Shown here in pieces: positions 1 to 9,084 of a stretch of DNA of 64,000 nucleotides. This DNA comes from Shouchella hunanensis. Its GTDB lineage: Bacteria > Bacillota > Bacilli > Bacillales > Bacillaceae_D. The translations under genes and the position numbers were made by a program. Each line of letters opens with the position of its first letter. The first letter of the stretch is position 1. The notes beneath the pieces are model-generated. The model had not been told where the DNA came from. It made no database searches and was given only the letters and a program-made list of their open reading frames with translations. The DNA lies in assembly GCF_028735875.1 (NCBI RefSeq), contig NZ_CP117834.1, positions 2,840,001 to 2,904,000 on the forward strand. The letters run 5' to 3'.

Positions 1-1
1 T

Positions 2-178
2 CAAGCAAAAGAGACGATTGAAGGTGTGAATCTTCTTTGGAAAGATGTTGCTAATGATGTTCGAGCAATTACGGAGAAAGCGGTTCACATTCGAGAAACT
101 TCAGAAGAAGCGATTCATGCAGCAAAAGAAGCAGCAGATGAAATTAAAGCTTTAAAAAAACAACGAGAACTTGAATAG
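2..178 (+). CDS. C-terminal fragment of a coiled-coil protein
   Basis: The window opens inside a reading frame that gives 58 residues and ends at a TAG. The visible part is highly charged and Ala/Glu/Lys-rich, with heptad-like spacing (for example EEAIHAAKEAADEIKALKK), so an extended alpha-helix or coiled coil is expected. No transmembrane segment is visible in the remaining tail. The start and any N-terminal domain lie outside the window, so the family cannot be assigned. It resembles the charged helical protein near the far end of the window only in composition. Confidence 0.6.
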   Translation, partial: QAKETIEGVNLLWKDVANDVRAITEKAVHIRETSEEAIHAAKEAADEIKALKKQRELE

Positions 179-408
179 AAAAAAAACAACGGGTTATTCT
201 AAACGTAAGGACGGTAGCTATGCTACAGTTCTTCCTATAAATCAATTGCGGTAGCTTGATGTTGATTGTCACACGTTTTCTAACTAGAAGAGGTGGTTGC
301 GTTGAGCAATGTAAATGTCTTTTTTATCATGTAAGACCATACATGATGAAGGAAGGTGTTTCCAAAAGACAACGATCGACTCTACCCTAAAGCAGATGAT
401 TTTAAGGC
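179..408. other. Intergenic stretch without a supported gene
   Basis: About 230 bases lie between the first frame and a strong terminator. A GAGGTGG ribosome-binding-like sequence precedes a TTG-initiated 10-codon frame near 301-333, which could be a leader peptide or chance. Nothing else coding is supported. Confidence 0.4.
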
Positions 409-442
409 AACAACAGCAGCCAAGCGCTGCTGTTGTTTTTTT
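409..442 (+). terminator. Rho-independent terminator
   Basis: A perfect 12-bp stem (AACAACAGCAGC and its complement) closes a 5-nt loop and runs into a T tract. It lies upstream of the yfkD-like gene and ends transcription from the left. Confidence 0.9.
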
Positions 443-528
443 TTGGTAAACATTCTCTTTTTCGATGTGGATAAAACATTTACGATTGTTTAACACTAAG
501 CACATCAATAAAAAAAGGAGAAAATTTG

Positions 529-1329
529 ATGAAAAAGATAATGATCGCATCCTTACTATTTATGCTCATTCAATCAAATCTTACGTTTGCTGCAGAAGAG
601 CCGCAAAAAGAAGAAAATACGTTTATGATTCCTCAGTCTGTGTTATCGATATCAAAAGAAAATACTTATAAAAATCCGACTCAAGATTTGCCATATTTAC
701 AACCAAGTGAATTGGCACAGCAACTGTTGGATTCAACTCATGAAGAAATTGAAAATCCAGATCTTATCCGTATTATGAATGAATCATCCATCCAATTTGC
801 CAAATTAGGTTTTGCTATGAAAGCATCCATTTATTTAGGCGAATGGCCACTTGCTTATGAATCAAAAGGAACAGAAGTGAATTGGGAATATCAAAAAGTG
901 AATACGAATTACATTGATAATCGAGGCGGGAATGCGCCAAAAACAATGTCGTATTATCAAGAGCAGCAGAAGAAAATAACCGGTGGATTAACAGCGAAGA
1001 TACCTAATTCTGAAGCTGTAGAAAAAATGATGATGATTTCTGCAGCAGAAAAAACGAATCTTCCTTTAGCGTTTGATACGGTTATTGGACAAAGCACGGC
1101 GAAGAATAATCAATACAACGTGCCAGCAAACCAAGTAGGATACTTGTATGGCTATGTGCCGGCTGTTCATGAAAAAGGGGACGTCACATACGGAGAAGTC
1201 TATTTAACGTTACGAGGTGGGAAGCCAAAGTTAGACGTAAAAAACGTAACGGAGCAAGGAATTGGTGCTTGGATTCCGGTTCAAGATAATTTGTCTTTTA
1301 CCTTTATGGCGTCAACAAAACCTAGATAA
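529..1329 (+). CDS. yfkD: YfkD family secreted protein
   Basis: A 266-residue protein with a typical Sec signal peptide: MKK, a hydrophobic core to about residue 20, then TFAAEE as a likely signal peptidase site. The rest is polar, which suggests an extracytoplasmic location. It matches what I know of Bacillus YfkD, whose function is unknown, and the convergent yfkAB-type gene next door supports this. GGAG lies 8 nt before the ATG at 529. An in-frame TTG three bases upstream is too close to the SD. It ends at a bidirectional terminator shared with the next gene. Confidence 0.8.
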   Translation: MKKIMIASLLFMLIQSNLTFAAEEPQKEENTFMIPQSVLSISKENTYKNPTQDLPYLQPSELAQQLLDSTHEEIENPDLIRIMNESSIQFAKLGFAMKASIYLGEWPLAYESKGTEVNWEYQKVNTNYIDNRGGNAPKTMSYYQEQQKKITGGLTAKIPNSEAVEKMMMISAAEKTNLPLAFDTVIGQSTAKNNQYNVPANQVGYLYGYVPAVHEKGDVTYGEVYLTLRGGKPKLDVKNVTEQGIGAWIPVQDNLSFTFMASTKPR

Positions 1330-1333
1330 AACA

Positions 1334-1369
1334 AAAAAGAAGTTCACGCTTCGTGTACTTCTTTTTTTG
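1334..1369. terminator. Bidirectional terminator between yfkD and yfkAB
   Basis: A hairpin with arms GAAGTTCACG and CGTGTACTTC (one mismatch) is flanked by an A run on the left and a T run on the right, so it can stop both convergent genes. Confidence 0.85.
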
Positions 1370-1373
1370 TTTG

Positions 1374-2489
1374 CTACAAATTTGAGCTTCTTTTTGTAAA
1401 GTCAATGTCACTGTAATAAGCATCACGTACAAGTAAGTTTGGCCCAAGACATTTTACAGCTGGACAATGACAGGAAATCCCTGCATTTAATGAAGAGGTT
1501 TGCCAAATTTTATAGGCGTCTGGTAACGATGTATGCTGTATATTTCCCAAATCAGGCGCATCTCCAAAATCGGTGACAATGATATCTCCAGAAAACAAGT
1601 TAATATTTAGTCGAGAACGTCCATCAGGGTCATTACGAACCGTCACGTTCTTCTCTGCATACAATCGTTTTTGTAAATTGAGATCATCTTGGTTATCGGA
1701 ACAAGGGTAAAAAGGTAGGGTTCCGAACAACATCCATACGTTAGGATCACGATGGTCTAAAAGTCGATGAATGCCGTCGCGAATTTCACTAAGTGAAGCG
1801 GTCTCCAATGCGGAGGCAAAATCACTAGGGTACATAGGATGAACTTCATGACGCTGACAACCCATTTCAACAATTTGTTTGTGAATGGATTCAAGGTGAG
1901 GCAACGTTCGTTTGTTAATCATTGTTTCAGCTGATACCAATACGCCTCTAGACGTTAATGATTTAGCGTTGTCAATCATCCGGTTAAACATAGCTTCACG
2001 TTGTTTTTCTCCTGGTTTACGCTCGGCATGAGCAAATCCGATAAGGTGAAAATCGTCAATGCTACCGTAATTGTGGGAAATATGTAGCACATCTAGATAA
2101 GGGATAATAAGATCATAGCGTTCTAGCGGCATTGTTAAATTGGAATTAATTTGCGTTTTTGCACCACGTTCATGAGCGTATTTTAAAAGCGGGACAACGT
2201 ATTCTCGAACTGACTTCATTGACATCATCGGTTCTCCGCCAGTAATACTAAACGCACGAAGTGTTGGAATGTCGTCGAGCCGTTGTATAATCAATTCTAG
2301 TGGAAGCGCCTCAGGATCTTTTGGAGATAGTGTATAGCCAACAGCGCAATGTTCACACCTCATATTACATAAGGTAGTCGTCGTTATTTCTATATTCGTT
2401 AATGAAAGTTGGCCAGCTTCAGCTACATCTAAGTAGGCTTCCCAAGGATCGTGTTCTGGTGTAATGCTTGTAGAATATTTTGTAATCAT
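1374..2489 (-). CDS. yfkAB: Radical SAM/CxCxxxxC motif protein YfkAB
   Basis: A 371-residue radical S-adenosylmethionine protein. The CNMRCEHC motif near residue 43 is the CxxxCxxC ligand set for the [4Fe-4S] cluster, and SITGGEP near residue 83 is the SAM-binding GGE motif. The C-terminal third is Cys-rich (FYPCSDNQ, ISCHCPAVKC), fitting the family's CxCxxxxC region and a possible extra Fe-S site. In B. subtilis the homologue was annotated as two pieces, yfkA and yfkB; here it is one uninterrupted frame. The substrate is unknown. AAAGGAG lies upstream of the ATG at 2489. Confidence 0.85.
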   Translation of the reverse strand: MITKYSTSITPEHDPWEAYLDVAEAGQLSLTNIEITTTTLCNMRCEHCAVGYTLSPKDPEALPLELIIQRLDDIPTLRAFSITGGEPMMSMKSVREYVVPLLKYAHERGAKTQINSNLTMPLERYDLIIPYLDVLHISHNYGSIDDFHLIGFAHAERKPGEKQREAMFNRMIDNAKSLTSRGVLVSAETMINKRTLPHLESIHKQIVEMGCQRHEVHPMYPSDFASALETASLSEIRDGIHRLLDHRDPNVWMLFGTLPFYPCSDNQDDLNLQKRLYAEKNVTVRNDPDGRSRLNINLFSGDIIVTDFGDAPDLGNIQHTSLPDAYKIWQTSSLNAGISCHCPAVKCLGPNLLVRDAYYSDIDFTKRSSNL

Positions 2490-2617
2490 TCAAATCATAC
2501 TCCTTTACTACAACGTCTATCTTATCGTATCTTGTAAAGAAACAAAAGACTGTTTGAGAGTATATGCATACTTTGTTAAACTTAAGCCATTGCATGTAAG
2601 TTAAAAGGAGAGATAAA

Positions 2618-2809
2618 ATGGGTCGTGCTGTATCAACAAAGAATGAACAACTTGATTATTTACAAAAGCGATTTGAACTATTAGCATCTGTTATTGAAGG
2701 AATGGATGCCGACTCCGCTAGTGTCGAAGAACTCGATTCAATTTTAAAGATGATTGACGACATCGAGGTGAAATGTCAACAATTTCGACGAGACTGGCCA
2801 AACGCTTAA
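2618..2809 (+). CDS. SE1561 family small protein
   Basis: A 63-residue acidic protein with a strong SD (AAAAGGAG) before the ATG. The sequence is largely helical, with a YLQKRFELL segment and a C-terminal IDDIEVKCQQFRRDW stretch. It matches my recollection of the staphylococcal/bacillary SE1561 family of small uncharacterised proteins. Its stop is 17 bases before the next start, so the two genes probably form one operon. No function is known. Confidence 0.65.
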   Translation: MGRAVSTKNEQLDYLQKRFELLASVIEGMDADSASVEELDSILKMIDDIEVKCQQFRRDWPNA

Positions 2810-2826
2810 AGAAGGAGGCGGTAACT

Positions 2827-3474
2827 ATGAAGCTATATTTTATTCGCCATGGAGAGTCAGAAGGGAATAAACAGGGGAAAATTCAAGGGACAATGGACTT
2901 TCCATTAAGTGACCTCGGGGAACGACAAGCCGACGCAGTAGCTGAATTTACGAAATCTTTATCGATTGACCAAATTTATACGAGTGATTTGACCCGTGCT
3001 CTTCATACCGCACAAGCGATTACAAAAAAACATAATCAATCTTTAAAAGAAACCACACTATTACGAGAAGTGCATTTAGGTTCCATTCAAGGAAAAACAA
3101 GAGAAGACATTTATACTCTGTACCCTCACTTAAAAGGAAAGCCTCTTGTTGGTGCTGATATAGAAGGATCTGAAACAACAGATGACCTCAGTGAACGTTG
3201 TGAACAATTATTTGCTCTTTTAAAAGAGAAGCATGCCAACGACGAATCGATTTTACTCGTTTCCCACGGGGGCTTTATCAGCATGGTACTTACGTATTTA
3301 ATTGTCGGTAAACAGTGGGGAGAAGCAAGTCGTCCATTTGTAATTGGCAATACGAGCGTTAGCCTTGTTGAGTGGGATCTCGAATCAAATCGTTTTTATA
3401 TCGACTATACAAATCGAACGGCTCATTTAGAAGCAGTTAAAGCGGACTACCAAGCCCGTAAAGGAATTTTATAA
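2827..3474 (+). CDS. Histidine phosphatase family protein
   Basis: A 215-residue member of the phosphoglycerate-mutase-like superfamily. FIRHGESEGN at residues 4-13 holds the RHG catalytic histidine that becomes phosphorylated. TSDLTRALHTA holds the phosphate-binding arginine, REVHLGSIQG the acid/base region, and LLVSHGGF the second catalytic histidine. The substrate is not defined by sequence; PhoE-like broad-specificity phosphatase or cobalamin-type phosphatase are options. The frame extends upstream to 2773, but AAGGAGG sits just before the ATG at 2827. It ends in a bidirectional terminator. Confidence 0.85.
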   Translation: MKLYFIRHGESEGNKQGKIQGTMDFPLSDLGERQADAVAEFTKSLSIDQIYTSDLTRALHTAQAITKKHNQSLKETTLLREVHLGSIQGKTREDIYTLYPHLKGKPLVGADIEGSETTDDLSERCEQLFALLKEKHANDESILLVSHGGFISMVLTYLIVGKQWGEASRPFVIGNTSVSLVEWDLESNRFYIDYTNRTAHLEAVKADYQARKGIL

Positions 3475-3508
3475 AAAAAGACGCATACAGCTACTTGTAT
3501 GCGTCTTA
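3471..3508. terminator. Bidirectional terminator
   Basis: An 11-bp perfect stem AAGACGCATAC/GTATGCGTCTT with an A run on the left. It separates the convergent phosphatase and CNNM genes. Confidence 0.85.
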
Positions 3509-3518
3509 CATTAGTTCT

Positions 3519-4865
3519 TTAAGAAGTACCGTAAGCTTGATAGTGATCCTCAACGTCTTCTTCATCCGATCGCTTCAATACTTCTACTAATTTAATTTGG
3601 TGACCATCAAAGGCCTTTACAGTAAACGCATAGTCATTAAAAATCATGGTTTCGCCTACTTCAATATCATACTTTTCCGTAAGTACCCAACCACCAATTG
3701 TATCTACTTCATCTTCGTTTAGTTCAACGTGAAGCAATTTATTGACATCAGATATGAGTGTCTTTCCATCTAAAAGGTAATGATCATCATTAATAGTGCG
3801 AATAAGAGGGTCTTCTTCCACATCAAATTCGTCTCTAATTTCGCCAACAATTTCTTCGATAATATCTTCAGCCGTTATCAAACCAGCAGTGCCACCATAT
3901 TCATCAAAAAGAATTGCCATATGTGTCTGTTTCTTCTGCATTTCTACAAGAAGATCATTGACTGGAATCGATTCAATTACGTTGATGACCGGACGTATAT
4001 AATTCTCCAACTTTACTTCTTCGGTAATGGCTGGAGAAACAATATCTGTTAGGACTTCTCGAACATTGACAATGCCCAAAATGTTGTCTTTATCACCGTT
4101 TACTACTGGATAGCGTGTGAATTTCTCTTCACGCATAATGGCTAAATTGTCGTCTAAACTATCTTCTATAGAGACGGCAGAAATTTCAGTTCGAGGAACC
4201 ATAATTTCTTTTGCCAGCCTGTTATCAAAGTCAAAAATTTTGCTAACATACTTAAACTCAGACTGATTAATTTCCCCACCTTTGTAGCTATCAGAAATGA
4301 TTAGGCGCAGCTCTTCTTCCGAATGGGTTACTTCATGCTCTGACATTGGTTTAAAGCCTAAAAGGCGGATTAAAATCCGAGCAGATCCGTTTAAAACCCA
4401 GATAAAAGGATAGAGTAAGCGATAGAACCAGACGAGTGGACGGGCAATTAAAAGAGTTACCTGTTCTGCTCGTTGGATCGCGATCGTCTTAGGGGCAAGT
4501 TCACCAATAACAACGTGTAAGAACGTTGCAAAGCTAAACGAAACAACGACAGCAAGTGTTGTTACCATTGCAGGCGGTACAACCCCTTCAAAAAATGGAT
4601 GAAGCATTTGCTCGAACGTTGGTTCAGCTAAACGCCCAATCCCAAGGGCTGTAATCGTAATCCCGAGTTGGCAAGCGGATAAATATTCATCTAAATGCGT
4701 CGTTACCCTTTTCGCGTACTTCGCTGATCTCTTTCCAGCTTCTAAATGTGGTTCAAGCTGCGTACTTCTAATTTTAACGATTGCAAATTCTGATGCCACA
4801 AAAAATGCGGTTAATCCAATTAATATCGCCACAGCGATAAGGCTAAGTCCCTGTTGTATGTCCAA
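3519..4865 (-). CDS. CNNM/CorC-HlyC family transporter-like protein
   Basis: A membrane protein of about 448 residues in the family's usual order: an N-terminal CNNM/DUF21 domain with four hydrophobic segments (about residues 1-190, including GITITALGIGRLAEP and VIGELAPKTIAI), a CBS pair (about 200-330), and a C-terminal CorC_HlyC domain. The family is linked to Mg2+ (and Co2+) efflux or homeostasis, with ATP/Mg sensing by the CBS domains. A GTG at 4892 overlaps the upstream AGGAGG and cannot use it. The TTG at 4865, preceded by GAGGGG, is the better start. The hairpin between the two SD-like sequences may control initiation. Confidence 0.8.
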   Translation of the reverse strand: MDIQQGLSLIAVAILIGLTAFFVASEFAIVKIRSTQLEPHLEAGKRSAKYAKRVTTHLDEYLSACQLGITITALGIGRLAEPTFEQMLHPFFEGVVPPAMVTTLAVVVSFSFATFLHVVIGELAPKTIAIQRAEQVTLLIARPLVWFYRLLYPFIWVLNGSARILIRLLGFKPMSEHEVTHSEEELRLIISDSYKGGEINQSEFKYVSKIFDFDNRLAKEIMVPRTEISAVSIEDSLDDNLAIMREEKFTRYPVVNGDKDNILGIVNVREVLTDIVSPAITEEVKLENYIRPVINVIESIPVNDLLVEMQKKQTHMAILFDEYGGTAGLITAEDIIEEIVGEIRDEFDVEEDPLIRTINDDHYLLDGKTLISDVNKLLHVELNEDEVDTIGGWVLTEKYDIEVGETMIFNDYAFTVKAFDGHQIKLVEVLKRSDEEDVEDHYQAYGTS

Positions 4866-5212
4866 ATATTCCCCTCGTAAAGAGGGAGTCACCTCCTGTA
4901 GTGTTCAAAAAATAGGCTAGTTGAGCTTCCTAGTTTGGAACAACAGGCTAACGCATATTCTTTACCAAATGTGTAAACGTAGTGCGTACAATGACAATGT
5001 GTTTTATGTGAAGTAGATGGTTTCGCAAGAATAGCGGAAGCCCGACTCGATTGGGAAGCAAACGAGAAGTTCCAAACGATAGTTGCACGCATGTATCGTT
5101 TTTCTATCTACTTTGTACTCTCCACCATCGAATCACCCCGCTCTCGTTATTAAGTACTTATATTTTATGGGAAGAATAGAAGAACGTCAAACACTTTATT
5201 TAAAAAAATTAA
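4866..5212 (-). promoter_or_regulatory. Long structured leader upstream of the CNNM gene
   Basis: About 300 bases upstream of the transporter gene carry no convincing gene. A CCCTC/GAGGG hairpin (about 4866-4885) lies between an AGGAGGTGA and the SD nearest the start, so it could mask translation. I could not match the leader to the M-box, yybP-ykoY or ydaO riboswitch consensus. A 67-codon frame here (4889-5092) lacks a ribosome-binding site. Confidence 0.35.
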
Positions 5213-5251
5213 CAATTCAAAAAAGTGCTAAACATTTAGTTGTTTAGCACT
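5213..5251 (-). terminator. Terminator of popT-type gene
   Basis: A 10-bp perfect stem AGTGCTAAAC/GTTTAGCACT overlaps the stop codon. The A tract at 5213-5223 becomes the U tract on the minus strand. Confidence 0.85.
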
Positions 5252-6074
5252 AGGTGCGTTCAGCTCGTCCAAAAGTGAGCGCTGTTACTAAGCCTGCTAA
5301 GAACGTAAAAAATGTAACAAGACCATATAAAAAGCTATCAGGTAATGAAGATGGCATAATAACGAGAATGGATCCTGCTACAAGACCTAACATAATGGAA
5401 TAGGTAGCTTGTGTGTAGGTTTTTAAGAAATAACGTATTACTCTACTTGTAAATAGTACGCCGAACACCACACCTAAGCCAATCGCTGCAATCACAGGCA
5501 AATGCAATGAATCAAGAGCAGAAATAGCCGTGTAATAAGCGCCAAGGACCATTAACACTAATGCACCACTAATGCCAGGCAAAACAAGCGCCATGCTTGC
5601 TAGTACACCAGAAAAAAATAAATAAATGTATGTTCCAGCATTGAAGTCGGTAATCACCGTTTCCACAGGCTCGCCGATAAGGCTAGTAAGAGCCATTAGC
5701 GTGAATGAAACAAGAATGAATCCATAATGGTAGGATTTAAAGCGTTTGTTCGTTTCAGCATGCGCAGAGCGCCATAAAAATGGAAGAATACCAACTACAA
5801 GGCCAACAAATAAGAACATTGTTGGAATGGGGTGCTCTGCGAGTAAGTATTTAATAAATTTTGCAGCAATCAGTAAAGCAAAAACCATTCCAATCCCTAA
5901 AGGTATTAAAAACCCTAGTGCTCGCTTTATGTTTCCTTTTGTTATGTCGCTTAATGAGCCAAGTAATTGTTCGTAAATACCCATTAACATTGCGATTGTA
6001 CTCGCGCTTACGCCAGGAACGGTTTCAGTAACTCCCATTGCAAAGCCGCGAAAGAAATTTGTCCATTTAAACAT
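5250..6074 (-). CDS. popT: DUF368 undecaprenyl-phosphate flippase (PopT-type)
   Basis: A 274-residue polytopic membrane protein of the DUF368 family with about eight hydrophobic segments. The family signatures GVTETVPGVSASTIAML near the N-terminus and LVLPGISGALVLMVLGAY in the middle are both present. DUF368 proteins have been shown to return undecaprenyl phosphate across the membrane for cell-wall synthesis and to matter under alkaline conditions; that is family knowledge. GGAGG precedes the ATG at 6074, so the seven upstream in-frame codons were dropped. It is divergent from pdaA, another envelope gene. Confidence 0.8.
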   Translation of the reverse strand: MFKWTNFFRGFAMGVTETVPGVSASTIAMLMGIYEQLLGSLSDITKGNIKRALGFLIPLGIGMVFALLIAAKFIKYLLAEHPIPTMFLFVGLVVGILPFLWRSAHAETNKRFKSYHYGFILVSFTLMALTSLIGEPVETVITDFNAGTYIYLFFSGVLASMALVLPGISGALVLMVLGAYYTAISALDSLHLPVIAAIGLGVVFGVLFTSRVIRYFLKTYTQATYSIMLGLVAGSILVIMPSSLPDSFLYGLVTFFTFLAGLVTALTFGRAERT

Positions 6075-6230
6075 GCACGTGCCTCCAATATTCATTCATA
6101 CACCAATTTCAATCAAACCATAGCGTATCTGAACATGCAAGTCGAAAAAAAACGAAAGATGTGTAAATCGAATAGTTTTTTACTGTGAACCTCATACTAA
6201 CATCAAGTACAATTTAACGGGAGGAAAGAT

Positions 6231-7013
6231 ATGAAAAGATGGTTGGTTTTTAGTCTTATATTCTTTGCATTTATAGCAGTTGCAGTAAAGCCGGCTTACG
6301 CTTTCGATAATACGAAATTTAACTGGAGTTATAAGCCTGCGCCTACTCATACACCAGCTGATACAGAGGAAAAGTATAAAGCGTTATTAAAGCAATCGGA
6401 CAGTTATTATATCGGAAATACAAATGAAAAAGCACTCTATTTAACGTTTGATAACGGTTATGAGAATGGCTATACGGAAACGGTTCTAGATGTATTAAAA
6501 GAAAAGAACGTTCCAGGTGCTTTTTTTGTGACAGGGCACTATTTAAAAACAGCGGAGCCATTAGTCAAACGTATGGTGGATGAAGGCCATATTGTTGGAA
6601 ACCACTCCTTCCACCATCCAAGCTTGCCAGCAGTAAACGACAGCAAGCTCAAAGATGAGTTAGATTCTGTTAAAGACATGTTTACAACCATTACTGGGGA
6701 AGAGCAAATGCGGTATTTGAGAGCGCCTAGAGGGGAATTTAGTGAACGTACACTTATGTTGTCAAAAGAATTAGGCTATACAAATGTATTCTGGTCTCTA
6801 GCTTATAAGGACTGGGAAGTCGATAAACAAAGAGGAAAAGAGTATGCATTTGAACAAGTGATGAAGCGAATACACCCAGGTGCTGTTATGCTCATTCATT
6901 CGGTTTCACCAGATAATGCAGCCGCCTTAGGCGATATTATTGATGCTTGTGAAGAACAGGGCTATACATTTAAAAGTTTAGATGACTTAGCGTTGGATCA
7001 ACCACTACCATAA
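6231..7013 (+). CDS. pdaA: Peptidoglycan N-acetylmuramic acid deacetylase PdaA
   Basis: A 260-residue polysaccharide deacetylase with a signal peptide ending near AYAF (residues 1-24). The NodB-domain motifs are in order: LTFDNGYENG (metal/catalytic Asp; the N in place of D is usual for PdaA), GNHSFHHP (metal His pair), RAPRGEFS, and VMLIHSVS. PdaA deacetylates muramic acid to make muramic-delta-lactam in spore cortex, which germination enzymes need. It is therefore expected to act outside the inner forespore membrane. GGGAGG precedes the ATG. Its neighbourhood with yfkAB matches B. subtilis (yfjS). Confidence 0.9.
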   Translation: MKRWLVFSLIFFAFIAVAVKPAYAFDNTKFNWSYKPAPTHTPADTEEKYKALLKQSDSYYIGNTNEKALYLTFDNGYENGYTETVLDVLKEKNVPGAFFVTGHYLKTAEPLVKRMVDEGHIVGNHSFHHPSLPAVNDSKLKDELDSVKDMFTTITGEEQMRYLRAPRGEFSERTLMLSKELGYTNVFWSLAYKDWEVDKQRGKEYAFEQVMKRIHPGAVMLIHSVSPDNAAALGDIIDACEEQGYTFKSLDDLALDQPLP

Positions 7014-7015
7014 AT

Positions 7016-7047
7016 AAAAAGGAGCTGCATCTGCGGCTCCTTTTTAA
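7016..7047. terminator. Bidirectional terminator after pdaA
   Basis: The hairpin AAAAAGGAGC..GCTCCTTTTT has a 10-nt loop. Its flanking A and T tracts serve both pdaA and the convergent GAF gene, whose stop lies inside the right arm. Confidence 0.85.
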
Positions 7048-7406
7048 TTCATTTGACTATCGTAAGCAATGGCACTTGCGATCGTTTCCAAAGTAGACAG
7101 ATCGGTTACATCAAATGCAATTGATTCTTTTGTCCGTACAATCATCATCCCAATTTCTGTGCTAGCAGCGTTTTTTACAGGGAACTTTAATTCACCATTA
7201 CATTCCCATCGTAAATCATTGCTAAAGCAAGAAGCGGCAACAAGTGTATGGTTTAAATCTTCATACATATAGATGCCGACCCAGTCAATATAAGGTACTG
7301 TCTCAACTAAGCTTTCAACTGTTTTTTCAAATACATAATCTGTGTCTTGTTTTTTGTAAACGTGAGCCATAATTTTTAGAGAAGCTATATCCGTAGGAAT
7401 AGACAA
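7044..7406 (-). CDS. Small GAF-domain protein
   Basis: A protein of about 120 residues that is nearly all one GAF-like domain (YIDWVGIYMYEDLNHTLVAA, later GMMIVRTKESIAFDVTDLS). The free methionine-R-sulfoxide reductase branch of GAF proteins keeps a defined Cys set. Here only CFSNDLRWEC is seen, without the usual GVCG motif, so that activity is not supported. A ligand-binding or sensor role is possible. The TTG at 7406 is preferred because GGAGGTGG lies just upstream; an ATG at 7427 would place the SD inside the gene. Confidence 0.6.
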   Translation of the reverse strand: MSIPTDIASLKIMAHVYKKQDTDYVFEKTVESLVETVPYIDWVGIYMYEDLNHTLVAASCFSNDLRWECNGELKFPVKNAASTEIGMMIVRTKESIAFDVTDLSTLETIASAIAYDSQMN

Positions 7407-7514
7407 CTTATCACCACCTCCGAACACAATTACTTCTCCATTTTATCAGAAGTTTTCATAAGATGAATTAGAAAGTTTAGGAAGGGTAGAAAAATTTGTT
7501 ATACTATGTAAAAG

Positions 7515-7538
7515 AAAACCCCAATACATTAGGGTTTT
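7515..7538 (+). promoter_or_regulatory. Leader hairpin before the RlmD-type gene
   Basis: An 8-bp AAAACCCC..AGGGTTTT inverted repeat (one G-T pair) lies between a TATACT -10-like hexamer near 7500 and the AGGAGG at 7541. It resembles a weak attenuator. No long U tract follows. Confidence 0.35.
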
Positions 7539-7564
7539 AATTAGGAGGAAAAAATTAAATTTTT

Positions 7565-8947
7565 ATGAATGACAAGGAACAAAGTAGTATTCAACTAACA
7601 AAAGGTCAACGGTTTCCACTTACAATTAAACGCTTAGGTATTAATGGTGAAGGTGTAGGCTATTTCAAAAAGAAAGTCGTGTTCGTTAAAGGAGCGTTAC
7701 CGGGTGAAGAGGTCGTTGTAGAAGTAACGAAAGCAAGCCAACGGTTTACTGAGGCGAAAATTCGGAAGCTACGAAAAACGTCACAAGAACGCCAAGCCCC
7801 GCCATGTCCAATATACAATGAGTGTGGTGGATGTCAGCTTCAGCATATGGATTACGCCGCAACGTTACGCGGGAAAAAAGACATTGTGGCACAAGCTTTT
7901 TATCGCTATACGAAGCTAAGCGAAGAAAAACTCCCTTTAAACGATACGATTGGTATGGACAATCCATGGTTTTACCGCAACAAAAGCCAATTACAAACGC
8001 GGAAGACGAATGGCACAGTTGCGGCAGGCTTGTATAAAGAAGGGACTCATGAACTCATTGATTTATCGGAATGTCTTGTCCAGCATAAAGAGCTTAATGC
8101 AGTGACGCAAGTAGTGAAAACAATTTTACAAGACTTATCGATTCCGATTTATGACGAGAAAAAACATAATGGACAAGTAAGAACCATCGTCACGCGAGTT
8201 GGGTTTGAATCGGGGCAAGTACAACTAGTGCTTGTAACCCGGACAAAAGAGTTTGCGAAAAAAGAGTTACTTATTGAGAAAGTACGAAAGAAATTACCGC
8301 AAGTCACATCATTTATGCAGAATATTAATCATGAGCGGACTTCACTTATCTTTGGCGAAAATACTCATCATTTAGATGGGGAAGAAACGATTAACGAACG
8401 ACTAGGTGAGTTTGCTTTTGATTTATCTGCACGCGCATTCTTTCAGCTTAATCCAGCCCAAACGGTAAAGCTCTATAACGAAGCAAAGAAAGCAGCGAAA
8501 CTAACTGGAAAAGAAAACGTAATCGACGCCTACTGTGGTGTTGGAACAATTGGACAGTGGGTAGGTAAGAACGCTAAAGAAGTACGAGGGATGGACACGA
8601 CGAAAGAAGCGATTGCTGACGCACGAAAAAATGCTAAGCAACACGGGATTCGTGCATCCTATGAAGTAGGAACAGCCGAAAAATGGATGCCGGTCTGGTT
8701 AAAGGAAGGCTTCAAACCGGATGTTGTGATTGTAGATCCTCCTCGAAGCGGATGTGATGGGAAGCTTCTTCAATCAATTGTAAAAGCAAAACCAAAACGA
8801 GTGGTTTACGTATCGTGCAACCCATCCACCCTTGCAAAAGACATTGAACAACTGATGAAAAAAGGCTATAAAATCAAAAACATTCAACCTGTCGACATGT
8901 TCCCATGGACGGCGCAAGTTGAAAGTGTAACCGAGCTAACCCTGTAA
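7565..8947 (+). CDS. rlmD: 23S rRNA (uracil-C5)-methyltransferase, RlmD/RlmCD family
   Basis: A 460-residue protein. The N-terminal TRAM domain spans about residues 13-70. [15 protein letters not shown] (about 81-95) supplies the Fe-S cluster cysteines. [10 protein letters not shown] and VDPPRSGC are SAM/MTase motifs. [10 protein letters not shown] holds the catalytic nucleophile cysteine. The family makes m5U in 23S rRNA; the position (U747, U1939 or both) cannot be read from sequence. Location after pdaA corresponds to B. subtilis yfjO rather than yefA, so it may be the second paralogue. AGGAGG precedes the ATG. Confidence 0.85.
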   Translation: MNDKEQSSIQLTKGQRFPLTIKRLGINGEGVGYFKKKVVFVKGALPGEEVVVEVTKASQRFTEAKIRKLRKTSQERQAPPCPIYNECGGCQLQHMDYAATLRGKKDIVAQAFYRYTKLSEEKLPLNDTIGMDNPWFYRNKSQLQTRKTNGTVAAGLYKEGTHELIDLSECLVQHKELNAVTQVVKTILQDLSIPIYDEKKHNGQVRTIVTRVGFESGQVQLVLVTRTKEFAKKELLIEKVRKKLPQVTSFMQNINHERTSLIFGENTHHLDGEETINERLGEFAFDLSARAFFQLNPAQTVKLYNEAKKAAKLTGKENVIDAYCGVGTIGQWVGKNAKEVRGMDTTKEAIADARKNAKQHGIRASYEVGTAEKWMPVWLKEGFKPDVVIVDPPRSGCDGKLLQSIVKAKPKRVVYVSCNPSTLAKDIEQLMKKGYKIKNIQPVDMFPWTAQVESVTELTL

Positions 8948-8962
8948 ATACAGGGTTTTTTC
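8939..8962 (+). terminator. Terminator of the methyltransferase gene
   Basis: An 8-bp stem AACCCTGT/ACAGGGTT with a 4-nt loop overlaps the stop codon and is followed by six T residues. Confidence 0.85.
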
Positions 8963-9084
8963 TCGTTTGGGTGGCAATGATCACATTTTGGCGATAATGA
9001 GTTTTTCCGTGAAGATCTTTGGTAACGTGAGATTTTGCAATAGAAGAATTTCTTGTCATTAGTGTCTCCATGGTAAATCTTTTC

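Noticed and set aside
4889..5092. 67-codon minus-strand frame upstream of the CNNM gene
   Set aside because: No SD, overlaps the leader and the gene's own ribosome-binding site, and has no recognisable composition.
8874..9071. Minus-strand frame starting MTRNSSIAKSHVTKDLHG
   Set aside because: The first 40 codons look protein-like with a weak GGAGA, but the frame runs antisense into the methyltransferase gene and its terminator. Left out as unproven.
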